In this document: piece by piece, positions 9,234 through 21,108 of the stretch | How the letters are laid out: the number at the start of each line of letters is the position of its first letter | How positions within the stretch are numbered: the stretch's first letter is position 1 | Assembly: GCF_050908995.1 (NCBI RefSeq) | Contig: NC_135131.1 | Coordinates: 11,426,001-11,490,000 of the forward strand | DNA length: 64,000 bases | Direction of reading: 5' to 3' | DNA from: Andrena cerasifolii | Lineage: Eukaryota > Arthropoda > Insecta > Hymenoptera > Andrenidae | The notes under the pieces: model-generated | Told to the model about the DNA's origin: nothing | Databases searched by the model: none | The model's input: the letters and a program-made list of their open reading frames with translations, nothing else | Program-made: the position numbers and the translations under genes

Positions 9234-12200
9234 ATGGAAAAATCAGGATTAGCGCAAGAGAAGGTATGGTTCGACAAGCCATCCTATGACAAAGCAGAAC
9301 GGCTATATTTTGAAAGAATGGCTAAGGTAAGTATCTTTTCTCTACCACTGGATTACCTATATGTTATGTTATTGGACTCGTGGAGGTGATTGCCGAGGGG
9401 GTAGGATAAATGTTTCTAAACATACAAAACAACAGACACAAAGAACATGTAATTTTTCCAACAGTATGTTTACAAACAGAGAATTTTCAACCTGAACCCC
9501 AACATCTGTGGCTTGTGGCTAAAGTATGCCTTTTGGTTGTGCCTTGTGTTTCTTTTTTTCGTATTAACAAAAAGGAGGAAAAAGACTAACATTTCTAACA
9601 CACACTTCAGGGAATATCTGGTGATAGGGAACACTTTATCAGCTTGTTACTTCATGAGGTGTTGGGAATTTTATTTTACTCGTAAAGACCTTGATTCCCT
9701 CCCTTCCCAGTTGCATACTGAAATAACTCATGTGATCCTGCATTTCTTTACCGATACAGAGCTTCTGTGGCGAGACCTTTGTATATCATTGATAACAGTA
9801 AAGTGAAATTTATAATGAGTTGGTCCGTTTGTTCGTTTTATTATTATTTGTGTTTCTACCACGCCACACCCTGTTCACATATTCGACGAATCCGAGGAGT
9901 TGCATGAAATCTTTCTGTGAAATTCTTTTCTGTAGTGACAATACAAGACTGCAATCGCCAATCGGCATGTAGCAGGAACATGCTTCGTTTAGTTGTTGTC
10001 TTCTTAACATTAAGTGCAAGACGTGAATGTCTACTTGCATAGCTTAAAACATGTTTCAAGGTGGTGTCCCATAAGATTATGGAAAGCTGCCCGGTTATTA
10101 AGTCTGAAGTTTCTGTAACTAACAACTGCCAAGACATTTTGAACAGTAACCCTTTGTCTAAAGCGAAATCTGAGAAGTCGAAAGATAACAAGCTACACAG
10201 TTCCGAGAATGTTTCGAGTGACATTGCGAAGGAGCCGAAATGCCAAGCGAAAGTTTCAAAGGCGGACAAAGATGAGAATGAGTATAATAAGGGGAAGAAA
10301 GACTGCACGGACGAGAAGCAGAAATATGATAGTATCAGTATTAAAGATAGTATTAAAAATAACGTGAAAGAGAAGGAGAAGCAGAAGGAGAGAGAGACTA
10401 CTCCGAACGACGCGCAATCCAAGAAATATAATACGAAAGAAGTAAAAGAGAAAAAGAATAAAGCAGATACGAGGCATAGAAATAGGGGACAAGGGAAGAA
10501 TGATGTTAAGGAAGTAAAAGAAAATGCTCATACACAGCTAATACGGAATAAACAGCAATTACCTAATCAGGTACATATCGTAATGCAATGTTAATGTTGT
10601 GTGTGTATTGATGCGACATAGAATTTTATTTAGTTATTTTTATTGCCCAGAGTATTAGAGAAATCTGCTTACTGTCTTCAAAATATTTATACACGGTATA
10701 TTGTTATATTGTTTTATATCGACAAAAAGCAACCACCACTATGCCACTGAACACTGATATTTACATTGCTCTTTGATTCTCAGATCTGACAGTTACTAAG
10801 AAGCAGGTGTACAAAAGAAAAATGTACACGAGTTACCCTTTTTTAATTTAACACCTTGCATGCATGCTCCTCTCCTATCGTAAAAACACAGTGATTGTAA
10901 TGCTTGCTTGCCTATGACAAGGGATACTTTAATATTTTTTCGTGGTCTTGTGTTTATTAATAAATACGTTTTTGCGAGATTTCATTTAGTAGTAAGCATA
11001 AGAATAAACGAGTACTTAAGCAGTGTGTGGTGAAATCGTCTGTTGTGCTTTTTATTCATCCACCTTTCGAACTTTCAAACATTCGAAATATCTATCTCTA
11101 CTTGGTTAAAATAATAAGTAAACACTTCCCTTCGCAACGTACGTAATTTTGTACTCGAAATTTTATATTCAATAAGTAGATAATACATAGTACATACTTG
11201 GTTTAAGAACTAGATGTTAGCATAATAAAGTTCATTTACAAATCCCGATAGAGATATGATATTGAATTGTTTATATCAATCAGTTTAGTCTGAGCTGATT
11301 TTTAATATTGGTGGATACAGGGAAATCAACAAACCACTACTCCAATTTTATCTGCTGGTGGAAGTTTAGCCAATGAGGTCGCCAAGGCTCGTCAACATAT
11401 TAAACAATCTTTACAGTGTGTGAGTACTGCACCCTTTTGCACATCCTTATATAACAAACTTTTGAACCTGCTTACTAATATAACATCTAATATTAATCGA
11501 ATCTGTGGGTATAATATCAGTCTCTACAGTCTACACGAAAGTATTAGTTTGGACTTTTTTCGTACTTGTTTATCTCTCTGTTACGTCATTACAATTAAAT
11601 TACAGATGGACGATATTGCAGCCGTTGCCGGTCTTACCACTCCGACTGATAACAAGAAAGATACTTTGGAACATAGTGAGTATTGTATTGTTTGAGTGAG
11701 ACCACGTTGTTCCACGTTGTTCCAAGTTGTTCGCCGATATAACATTCACCGTCTCACGAATGTTTGCCGTTAGTCATCGAAGAATTGAGGAGTACTATCG
11801 ACAAATTGGAGAAACGCGTTAAAGTTCTCGAAGAGAAGATCGATCGACCCGCGCCTGCGAAATCTGATCCGGCTCCAAAGCAATCACGTGAAAAGGCGGA
11901 GGACGACGACGACGTAGATCTCTTTGGTTCCGACTCAGAGGCAAGTGGGCAGAAATTGCGCGAAATCAACACTAAGCAAATAATCTCCCCCTTCGTACAT
12001 AATATTTCAAGTCATTTCTGCACGATACTAATACAATTTAGGACACACCACACACGTTTTCCAACTAGGGCGTAAAAGTGTTTAAACTTTAAACCGTACG
12101 ATATTTACGAGACATAGTACACCAGATATTCCCAGAATACCGTGCATTCGATTATATTTTTCTATTTATCACATGAATTCAACACAAAACACAACTGTAC

Positions 12201-12783
12201 AACTAACCAAGCTGAAATGTCGTTGCTTGCGGCTCATACTGTAAACTCTTCAAATACTTGACTTGCTAGGGGGAAGATGCAGAAGCTGCAAAAGTTAGGG
12301 AAGAAAGATTGGCAGCATATGCCGCGAAGAAGTCAAAGAGTAAGTTGTCCACTGAATCAACGCTTGTAATCTGATTAATTAGACCAGGCCTGCAAAGTAT
12401 GGAATAATTTTTAGAACCAGCTCTGATTGCCAAGTCCAACATAATATTGGATGTGAAACCGTGGGACGATGAAACGGACATGAAGGCTATCGAAGTAGAA
12501 GTACGAAAGATCGAAACCGATGGTCTCCTATGGGGAGCATGTGAGTTATCAACGCGAGACTACCTTATGATATACGGTGGTTCAACGTTCAATTTCAGAG
12601 ACCAGTGAAAGCAATTGTTCTTTTGCAGCGAAACTCGTCCCCCTTGCCTTTGGAATTCACAAACTCCAGATCTCGTGTGTCGTCGAGGACGACAAAGTCT
12701 CCGTGGACTGGCTCACAGAAAAGATTCAAGAACTCGAGGATTTCGTGCAGAGCGTGGACATCGCAGCTTTTAACAAGATATAA
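9234..12783 (+). CDS. EEF1D: Elongation factor 1-delta (eEF1B delta)
   Basis: Guanine-nucleotide exchange subunit of the eEF1 complex that reloads eEF1A with GTP during translation. Core exons: 9234-9326, 11321-11419, 11606-11675, 11774-11940, 12270-12339, 12415-12540 and 12629-12783, phases consistent, 259 residues (Drosophila about 256, human 281). Landmarks in order: N-terminal EKVWFDKPSYDKAERLYFE; SLANEVAKARQHIKQSL; a coiled coil (IIEELRSTIDKLEKRVKVLEEKI region); an acidic DDDDVDLFGSDSE motif; then the exchange domain with VKPWDDETDM, LLWGASKLVP, CVVEDDKVS and the family's terminal QSVDIAAFNKI. The intron after 11940 starts with GC (GAG|GCAAGT), which is needed to keep frame. A long lysine-rich open exon in the first intron (10043-10570, listed separately) could give a longer isoform. 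Confidence 0.92.
10043..10570 (+). CDS. EEF1D: Probable lysine-rich cassette exon of EEF1D
   Basis: Lies in the first intron of EEF1D. It is open for 176 codons from the acceptor TGCATAG (or 170 from TTTCAAG at 10060), and ends at CAG|GTACAT. Both acceptors are phase 0 and the donor is phase 0. The exon therefore fits exactly between core exon 1 (ends AAG, phase 0) and the exon at 11321 without shifting frame. The encoded peptide is strongly hydrophilic, rich in Lys, Glu, Ser and Asn, with clusters such as KEKEKQKERE and KEVKEKKNKAD that look like nuclear-localisation or disordered regions. I recognise no domain. Vertebrate EEF1D also has a long isoform made by an extra large exon, but there it sits at the N-terminus. 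Whether this exon is spliced is inferred from frame and junctions only. Confidence 0.6.
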
Positions 12784-14100
12784 ATTATTAGCGAAGCTCT
12801 CTTCATAGAAAATACCTGACGGTTCTAATTGCAACCAGGCATTGGTCTGTTGTGCCATCTCTTCATTCCACTAGCAATATCTACATACTTTGATGAATAC
12901 GTCACGTATCTCGCGTATTCAAAACGGGAGTGTCGAAACATCAGATACTTACAATTAGCCGTCGGCGTCGTCTATCGATTTTACTATTTAATGTGTCAAT
13001 TTATTAAACAATACCTAAGAATTCTCATCAAGTACATTTTTAAACTATGTGGTCGTGACATCTATAATCTATATACATTCTATACTGAAAGATATCGTGA
13101 ACTGTAAATCTTCTAAACGTAACTGAACGCATTATGAGACGAGCGTGGTGAAATCGTATAACTTTACATTTCATTCGACTGTAGTAGTATCCGTGGGAAG
13201 AAGATTCAAGGAAAAAACGATATTGCAAGTAAATATGCCAATTACTAGTACCATTTTTAATTGTTTGTTTTCGAGTACCGTTGCTACGAATAAAAATTAC
13301 GAACATACATAGCTCTGAGTGTAATAAATGTTCCTTTTGAATCGCTTCAAAGGCTACCTGGCGCTATTTTTCCTGCCTCTTGTTCCGACGCTCGAGGCAT
13401 GTTTACTTTTACGCCTGGACAATTTCACCTACTTCCCTATTTCTCTTTCACACACTCGTGCATGGTCAGCGGAATACGAGAAGTCGACGAAATCAACCGC
13501 GCGTTAAAGTAAACACGACCGAGCGCCGAGACGAGAACGTCGAAAAAAAATCATGGAAAAATATATAGGTACGCCAAGTCTCGAGTAGGGTCGTAATATC
13601 AGTCTTACTCCTGTGTCCTGCCAGCCTGCCACCTCTCACTCACTTGATTCGCTTGACTCGCTTCCCATTCATTCGATCACATTCGATCGAAGGATGCACG
13701 AAAGGTTAGAGCGGAGTGCTACGGATCGTTTTTTTGGCCGGTTTTAACGCTCCAATCTCTAAGTAGCTATCGAATCTACGAATTCACTTAAGCGATTTGT
13801 TCTGACACTTCCGAGTGCTTCTGAGTAAAGAAGTTCTGACGCTGGAAATAGACATGTACGACTGTACGTTGATTTTATGAATTCATGATTTTTCTAACAC
13901 CAAGTATATTTCAAGCTTTTTCGAGAAGTATTTTCAGACATCCTTATATTAAGATGTCACAGTGCTGCTCTCTGGTAGTAGAAGTGAGAAGATACATTGT
14001 TACTGATTGTTAGCGAACCTGAACAAGTTTTAGCTGTGTTAACTCGCAGTGAAAGATATATTGTCTTCCTGTGGTAGGTAGAACAAAACAGTTTGCAAAA
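12784..14100. other. EEF1D 3' region and SF3B6 5' flank
   Basis: No coding exon recognised. Frames here, such as 12829-13107, lie in the presumed EEF1D 3' UTR. AATAAA at 13323-13328 is a candidate distal poly(A) signal. The stretch from about 13340 to 14100 is the likely SF3B6 promoter and 5' UTR. Confidence 0.5.
13323..13328 (+). terminator. Candidate poly(A) signal, EEF1D
   Basis: AATAAA 540 bp after the EEF1D stop codon. I see no nearer AATAAA, so a 3' UTR of about 560 bp is suggested. Confidence 0.4.
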
Positions 14101-14656
14101 ATGACTATGGCTATGCTGCAACGAAGGGCTAACGTAAGTATACAAATCGATACACGAAGGCTTCATTGCGCGAACCTCTGTGAACCTAACCTATCCCGTT
14201 TGTTTTGCCCAAAATGTTTCCCTTTGCAGGTGAGGTTGCCCCCAGAAGTAAACAGGGTGCTGTACATCAGAAATTTGCCGTACAAAATCACGGCCGAAGA
14301 AATGTACGATATTTTTGGCAAATATGGAGCCATCAGGCAAATCAGAGTGTAAGTACTACTTTTGGTTAACGATTAACAGAAACGTAACAGCTATTGTAAG
14401 CTCTTAGACCGATAGACTTTGTTATTTTAGAGGCAACACTGCTGAGACCAGAGGAACCGCTTTCGTTGTCTACGAAGACATATTTGACGCGAAGAATGCT
14501 TGCGATCATCTGAGCGGTTTTAATGTTTGTAACAGGTACTTAGTGGTCTTGTACTATCAAAGCAATAAGGCATTTAAACGGGTTGACGTGGACAAGAAGA
14601 TGGAAGAAATAGATAAACTGAAGACAAAGTATAATCTAAACGAAGAGAAGAAATAG
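14101..14656 (+). CDS. SF3B6: Splicing factor 3B subunit 6 (SF3b14/p14)
   Basis: RRM protein of the SF3b complex in U2 snRNP that contacts the branch-point adenosine and SF3B1 during spliceosome assembly. Exons 14101-14133, 14230-14348 and 14431-14656 (AAC|GTAAGT, GT|GTAAGT) give 125 residues, the same as human. Conservation is near-complete: RLPPEVNRVLYIRNLPYKIT (13-32) includes RNP2 (LYIRNL, 22-27). EEMYDIFGKYGAIRQIRVGN follows, then RNP1 at RGTAFVVY (58-65), DAKNACDHLSGFNVCNRYLV, and the basic C-terminal helix. The extra N-terminal residues (MTMAMLQRR) replace the human MAMQAAKR. The upstream sequence looks untranslated. ATTAAA at 14749-14754 is a likely poly(A) signal. Confidence 0.95.
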
Positions 14657-14748
14657 ACGCGTAATTCTTTGAAACAATTCGTTCTATCATCTAAAAGAAA
14701 TTATTTTTCTTAAGCTAAGTTTAACTTTAAGTACACTTTTTCCAAGTA

Positions 14749-14754
14749 ATTAAA
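14749..14754 (+). terminator. Poly(A) signal, SF3B6
   Basis: ATTAAA, the commonest variant signal, lies 93 bp after the SF3B6 stop codon. Confidence 0.4.
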
Positions 14755-15390
14755 ACCTTTGAATATTTCCCACACGACTTACTGTATATACCTACAAATA
14801 AGGTATACCAGCTGTACATATACATATAATTAGAGTACGACTAAGTTCCAATAAACTACATTTTTTATAAGATATGAAAGCAACATAGCAACTTGACGAA
14901 AGTTCAATAGCCCGCGTTAAGCTACACGGAGAGTATTTTCGAGTAGAACGCGGTCGATTCCGTTCTCCTCCCGAAAAGACATAAAAACCGGAGTGAAAAA
15001 ATGCTGACGCATTAAAAGGCGGTGTAATTAATACAACTTTCACAGTCGGTCGTGAAGTGGCATTCCACTGCTTCCATGCGCCCCGAATAATACCTGGCAG
15101 CTCCGATCGAGCCTCGGAGCAGCATTCATCCTAACTTCCCCTATCACGCCCCAGGCATCATTAATCTCGTTGGAAGACCACGCAGAGATACGGGAAGAGC
15201 GTTAGTGCCCGCGCGAAGCCCAGGCGTGACCTCCGTCAAGGTAAACCGAAATCATGTACCTGTCGTGGTCTGGCAGGGTACGCGCGTGTCACCCGGGTAA
15301 TTCAATCGGTTCACTCATCTCCCGTCGCGCTGGCGTTTTGTAACGCGAGTCGGGCAGACTACGGTTTACTTGTAAAGACACCCGATACTG
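14755..15390. other. Intergenic transition from AT-rich to GC-rich DNA
   Basis: No gene seen. Base composition rises through this stretch, and CpG becomes frequent from about 15.0 kb onwards. Confidence 0.5.
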
Positions 15391-16828
15391 GATGGATGCT
15401 GGTGGAAACGCGCGGCGCGAGTATGGTGTGCGTAGCGCGTACGCGCGTTACGTACGTGCACAGCGATGCACGCGTGCGCGCACGCCCGCGAGCACCCGAG
15501 CGCTCACGTACACACAGAGGCACCGCCACCGGCTAGCCGGCAGGAACATTCGATTTCAGTCGAAAGCGAAAACCCGCTTAGCCAGCCCGTTTAGTCGGCC
15601 TGTCGCTGCGCGACCGTTTTATGTATATATATGAAACGCGCACGGCATTCGTACGTGGGCGCTTCCCGCATGTTAATCGGCGACCACGCGTATATGGAGC
15701 AAGAGGAGCACCGGAGGCACCACGAGGAGGCCCTCGAGCAGCCAAATGTCGCTCGATTGTTGTGGTAGCAGCCGAGTCGCCGGCCAGACGTTCGCGGACG
15801 TCCTTGAGGTGGTATCGCACACACCGCGCTTAGTCTACCGCAGTTTGCATCGGGACGTCAGTCATTTGGTGGACGAGTGCTGGTGCTTGTTCCTCGTTGT
15901 CATCGCTCTCCTCCTAACGACTCTGTTCGTCGTTAGCCGCCGTTTACAGCCGTTTACGTCACGCCGCGCCGCGGTCGCCTCGACGTAACCAGCTTGAAGA
16001 GTAGCGCGATCTTTCGGCGCCTACGGGAGACTATTTTTGTTTTCGATATCACAGCGTTATCACACCGGGAAAGCACCGGTTCTCATACGATCGACGAACC
16101 GTGAGTTTCGCTTCGACACGGCTCTGCTTAGATGGATGACCATCCAGTGCAACCCCCGTGCGGTTTATTCCCCTTTGGACACCGTGTATCGGCTTTACAT
16201 CCAGTGCACATATGTATGACGCGTCAACTATTTAGAGCGCCCGTGTATTATGGTAACAAACACGCGGAGTGGGAGGAGAGCTGCTTCGCTCCCGGGAGTA
16301 GTTTTTGGATAGAACTGATCTAGGAGCTCGTCCGCCGCCCAGGTTATTGCACACGTTTAGAGCCCCTATCGAAAACTCTGCGGGCTTGCCGATGGCAATA
16401 TAAAGGCAAGTGCAGCACGAGCCACGGGGAGTGATGTGGAAATTACACATTGGTCGCATGGGTCGCGATGTAAACAACCCTGGGAGAAAGAATGGCGTCG
16501 GTTTGATGGGGCATCCGTATCGGACGGCAGCTCGAAGCGAAATCTAGTATCGGTCGGTGTGATTCGATAAATCCTGCTCGAATTGCCAAAGATCGTACTT
16601 TATCCTGGCCACTACGCAGTGGGGAGTGTGTGTCGTCTGCTAACATCTGCTAACATCTGCTAATGTCGCCGGCACACCGAATGTCAGCCGAGAAAAACAA
16701 CAGCATCGCGTGGAGGAGGAATGAATGAACGAGAAGAGGAGGAACGGAGCGCGGCGCAGCGGGAGGAGATGCGACGGCGCGGCGTTGTGTTGTGACGGCC
16801 TGCTGCCTGCTTGCCGATTTGTATCGAG
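15391..16828 (+). promoter_or_regulatory. CpG-rich candidate promoter and 5' UTR exon ending in a splice donor
   Basis: CpG-dense block, with alternating GCGC/ACGT tracts at 15400-15500. A TATA-like TATAAAG at 16399-16405 would place a start site near 16430. About 400 bp further on, a strong donor (CGAG|GTGAGTG) begins at 16829. The intervening sequence contains short upstream-type frames (for example ATGAATGAACG at 16721, 24 codons), none resembling a known protein. This fits a noncoding first exon of a rightward gene with a long first intron. The transcript itself is inferred. Confidence 0.35.
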
Positions 16829-19800
16829 GTGAGTGTACGTCGCATGTGTGCGTATGCATGTTTATGCACGCGATCAACTGTGTCCATTGCCGTCGTCACT
16901 GTCGCCCCGTGCACTTTGCGTACACACAGTGACGTTATTTATGTATTGTCGCCTTCACGCAATTCGTACCGAACGTAATTCGTTTTACTGGCACACGTGA
17001 GCCAACGTCCCAATGCAATTCTAAAAAACTTTTAACAATGATATTTTCACGTTCTGTATCAATACGATCATACGTTTGGACTAGTTCATATATCCCGCCA
17101 TTTTAACAAACGACGAGGCCCCCAACGAAGCTACGAGTATTTAGCCCTTCTAACCGCGAAATGCATGTAAATTCTTATCCATATGCTAAAGTGCAGTCCC
17201 CACGAATTCATACAGAATAGTTTAACAATCGTATTAACCACTCACCATGCAATTCCTCTCATTGACGATACTTTAGTCCTCTGTACGTAGAAGAAAGTGA
17301 ACAGGTGCCAGGTACTCCAGCAAGTATGTTTGTCCACTGTCTGGATAAATATGTCGCCGTGCTACCGGGTTTTCAGTTACTCCTTGCAACTTCGTTCTGG
17401 AAGCAACGGGGAACAGGGTGCTGTTAGTCCTGGTTCTTGGCCACGAATAAACTGATATTTCACCGGAGCACACACTGACCGCGCGCAGAGTTGCCTGGAG
17501 TTTTAAAATCTTCGAACAGCTTATGTTTCTGGTACCTATTTTATAAAATGTTAAAAATCACGTACATTGGGGTGTTCGAGCCTGGGTGCCATAGATCGTA
17601 GATGTCGCGTCTTTCGTGCATCTTAGGTGCGCATTGCGTAACCCGAAGTATACGCAGTCAGTGGTTGGTTCGCGGTCGCAATTGAATTCGAATGGTGGTC
17701 ATAAAGCACGCAGTTTTCTTTACAAATTATCGTTGTGTAAAGTGATGCAGGATTGTGCGATAACAGGTATATCTGCGCCTTTAGGTATAAACTGAACATT
17801 ATTCCGTATCGAACAATATATTACTGTACAAGTGAATCCTGACCTTGGAACATGAGATGCAAAGCTTCGTTCATTTTGGCACGAGATTGGTTCGCGTAAA
17901 ATAGTTGATGTATAGAAGATCAGATCTATTGTCCGAGCCAACATTTAAACGCGTGCAGTTTCGCGCGGGGCAAAAGAACGGTACGTGGAAAACGAGTGTG
18001 TCGCCTGTCGGCGCAGCGCGCATACTTATGCATTAGGTAGGTAGGTAGGTAGACGCATCACGGCCGTGTTTGCATCGCGTGCTGTTATGCCTAATTAGTG
18101 GCTCACCCGGTTGCATGCGGAAAATAACTTAATTATTTCTTTGCGTAATTAGCTGATGAACGCGCGTTAAACGCGCCCGCGCCCGCGCCCGCAGCGTTTC
18201 TCTTTCCACGGCGCGGCGCTTCAATTTGTCCCATCGATCGTCCACCGAATATATTTTCGGGGTCGAATCTCTTTTAAGTATTACAAGATAACGTTTTGTT
18301 AATTGGACTGGACGTACCGGGATACCTGGACCGATTTAAAAAGAGATGCGGTGTGAACGCGTGGCCGTTGAGTTAAACCCGTTAGCATCGTCAACCGCGG
18401 CCGATTGTCCGGTCTAATTGTCGGTTGAACCCGTCCAATTCCGGACTCGCGGTTCCATCTATCACGGCATTCTTATCTCGCGGCAGAATCGACGCAATCT
18501 CGTTGGCAGTATGCGATGCCGAGTCTCACGCATCGCTCTCGGCTCTCGACACTGGTCGGTGGTGGTCGGGGTCGAAGCACTTATCTCGGCGATGCGTGCA
18601 GGACTCGAGGCGAGGCGAGGCGAGGCCCGCGCTTGCCCGCGCTCATTGTCGGCCACGTAGTGCAAGTCACTCGGGCTGAATCTACCCCCTGAAGATGAAA
18701 GTGTTGGCGCGGCTGCCTTTGTGGAAACGAGGGAAAAGACGATCGCGCGCAATCCTCCGTCCGCTCTGCCATTAACGCCTTCGCCACCGCGAGATTTTAA
18801 TGCCGTCGTTAACGCTCCGGTCGCTACCTATACGCCCCGAGCTTTCCCAGGAGTGGGGGCAGGTAGCATTTTACAGCTTCACCCAATAGAGTTGTTCGTT
18901 ATGGAGCGGTAGTGGATGGAAATTAAATTATAATTATTTTCGCTGGGGAATTCTTTGTCTTGTTCGGTGGAAGAACTTTTGCGTTATCGTAGTTTCCAGT
19001 CACAGCACTTTGCAAGCACGCTCGAAGCCAGCTTCCGCGGAATGCCGTCCACGTTTCGATCGATCTATCGGTTCACGGAAGTCCGCGTTGCAAGAATTCA
19101 AGAGTCCAAGAATCCCAGGAAGTTTTTCGGACGGCAGCGAGGCATTCTGCTCGCGTGGAGCTGTATGCAAAGCGCCCCGATGGCGAGGCGAGGTTCAATG
19201 AGCTAGCTTTCTACGCCGAAATTTCTACGTAATACGTATCGGAAGTGGCGGTCATACGATCGCGCTTCATTTGCATCGACTAAGAGAATTGGCTAATCGG
19301 CAATTCCGCGTGGGCTGCCCGCGCGGAATACCACTCGATCTTCCGTGTGAACGTTTCTAGCCGATCCTCGAACCTTGCGTTACAATTTACAAAAGCCGTA
19401 TCCCGGGGTGGAGACAGATGCATTTTGCACACTTTTTCAATACTAACGAGGTGTCCTGCGCGGGAATGGACGTGGTCCATCATCCTTGGAGCGGACGTTG
19501 ACGTCAGCGCTGGCGATCTCTCGCTAGAAACGTTGCTGGTCGTGACATCGCGCGATCGCTGGCTCGAAATTAATATTAATTATCGAGCGGTTATTCAGCG
19601 CGTGCGATGCGACGGGGCAGGGAAGGAGAGAAATGGCGGGCGATCTCTCGCGGAGGAGCGTTATTCGAAAGAACGTGGTTGCACGAAGGGGAACGAGGTC
19701 GTCGCTCGTGCGCGTTACATGAACTTTTACACGCTGGTGAACTGGTGCGCCCCGAGACGTTCGATTCGTTCCGCTGATTTGCCTCTCGTTACTTTTAGGA

Positions 19801-20603
19801 GATCGGGTCTAGTACCGCGAACCATTTGTCTTCATCTCGCTCGTCATTTCTTTTCATTTGCCAGCTCATGCGTCGCGGAACAAGCCCCTCCAGCTCCGTC
19901 GCGATCGCTCTGCTCTATTAGCGGGCGTGATGATGCTGTGGATGTTGCACATGCATCGCCCTTATCGTTATTGTAGAACGACGCGACGCGACGTCCCGTT
20001 CACTGAACCTCCCCGGCAATCGCGCTTCAAATCTCAGCGCGCTCGCGCGTCGTTTTACTCGTGCTCTCCGTTTCCACGTACCGCTGCGAGCTGTCTCACT
20101 CCGGGTTCCAGCCCTAGCAATAGCAATTCACGATCGCGCACACTTGCTTCGTCACAGGCGTGGAACGGAACTCTGATCTCTAGACTAAATCGATAGCCTC
20201 TCGGGGAACGTTTCGCAGTTAATCCTTCATAAATATACGCCCGCTAAATTCATATTACTTCATCTATCGCTGGCGCGGCTATTCCGTACGCGCGTATCGT
20301 ATTCGCTTACATCATTGTTAGCATTCGCGGTTGCGCGAATCCCATGATCCACGGCGCGTCTGATAGATCCGTGGTCAATGAAACGGACGCGACGCGACGC
20401 CACGCCACGGCTTCCATTCGCGTCGCTCGCATGCGTGGATTTCTAAATGAAAGAGAGAGCCAGTGGATACATAGGAGGGCGCGCGCTAGTAGTTCGTCCT
20501 ACATCCTAGAAAAAAGCGGGTCACGTGGACTCGGCAGCGCGGCGGAGCCGACAACAGGACAGCATTGCTCGGCAAGGACGTCGTCGTGGTTCACCGTCTC
20601 CGC
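16829..20603. other. Gene-poor GC-rich DNA, possibly intron
   Basis: No coding exon recognised. It contains a TAGG microsatellite (18034-18052). Open frames of 60-200 codons occur, as expected in CpG-rich random sequence, but none shows family motifs. Confidence 0.45.
18034..18052. repeat. (TAGG)n microsatellite
   Basis: Just under five perfect copies of TAGG. Confidence 0.8.
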
Positions 20604-20608
20604 CAACG

Positions 20609-21103
20609 CACAGTGGGACAAAACGACCCGACGGCGATCAAAAATCTATAACTTTGCTTCTAATCTAGAGATTTTAATGAATTTAATCATATTAGCACAA
20701 AGTAGCACCTAATTATTTTTGTTTCTAAGAGAGAAGAATATCAATTACACCTATTGCAAATGTTTGTTAACATTTTACCCGAATGTATAGCCTTAATAGA
20801 ATATATTGCTGTGTAATTAACTTTGTAACAAACTTAAATTGGTTTTTGCTAAGCTCTTAACGATAGGAAATATTAAAAAACGGGGTTTACCACAATATAA
20901 TACAGTAACTAGTAAGGATGTTAATAAAATGTGAATTGTAAATGGCCAGTAGCCCCACTTTTCGTAAACATGGGTCTAAATATACGGGCCTAGCACGGGC
21001 CTCCGAGGGTTAATATCACTTATATTAATACAACTTAAAGGTCGTACATTTGCGGTTAAATTGAGCCAAATTTCATTAAAATATCTAGACCAGTCCCACC
21101 GTG
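20609..21103. mobile_element. Transib-like non-autonomous DNA transposon (copy 1)
   Basis: A 495-bp AT-rich island in GC-rich DNA. The left end begins CACAGTGGGAC; the right end, reverse-complemented, begins CACGGTGGGAC (10 of 11 match). It is flanked by a perfect 5-bp duplication, CAACG, at 20604-20608 and 21104-21108. Transib elements have ends starting CAC and 5-bp duplications, and their ends resemble the V(D)J recombination signal heptamer CACAGTG, which the left end matches exactly. Beyond the first 11 bp the two ends diverge. The interior has no transposase frame, so it is non-autonomous. The family assignment is an inference from the ends and duplication length. Confidence 0.7.
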
Positions 21104-21108
21104 CAACG

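Noticed and set aside
9513..9806. Frame with a membrane-like N-terminus in the first EEF1D intron
   Set aside because: It contains no known motif, does not join EEF1D exons in phase with good splice sites, and is short enough to be chance.
19347..19976. Plus-strand 209-codon frame in the desert
   Set aside because: No motif, no splice context, and composition like its noncoding surroundings.
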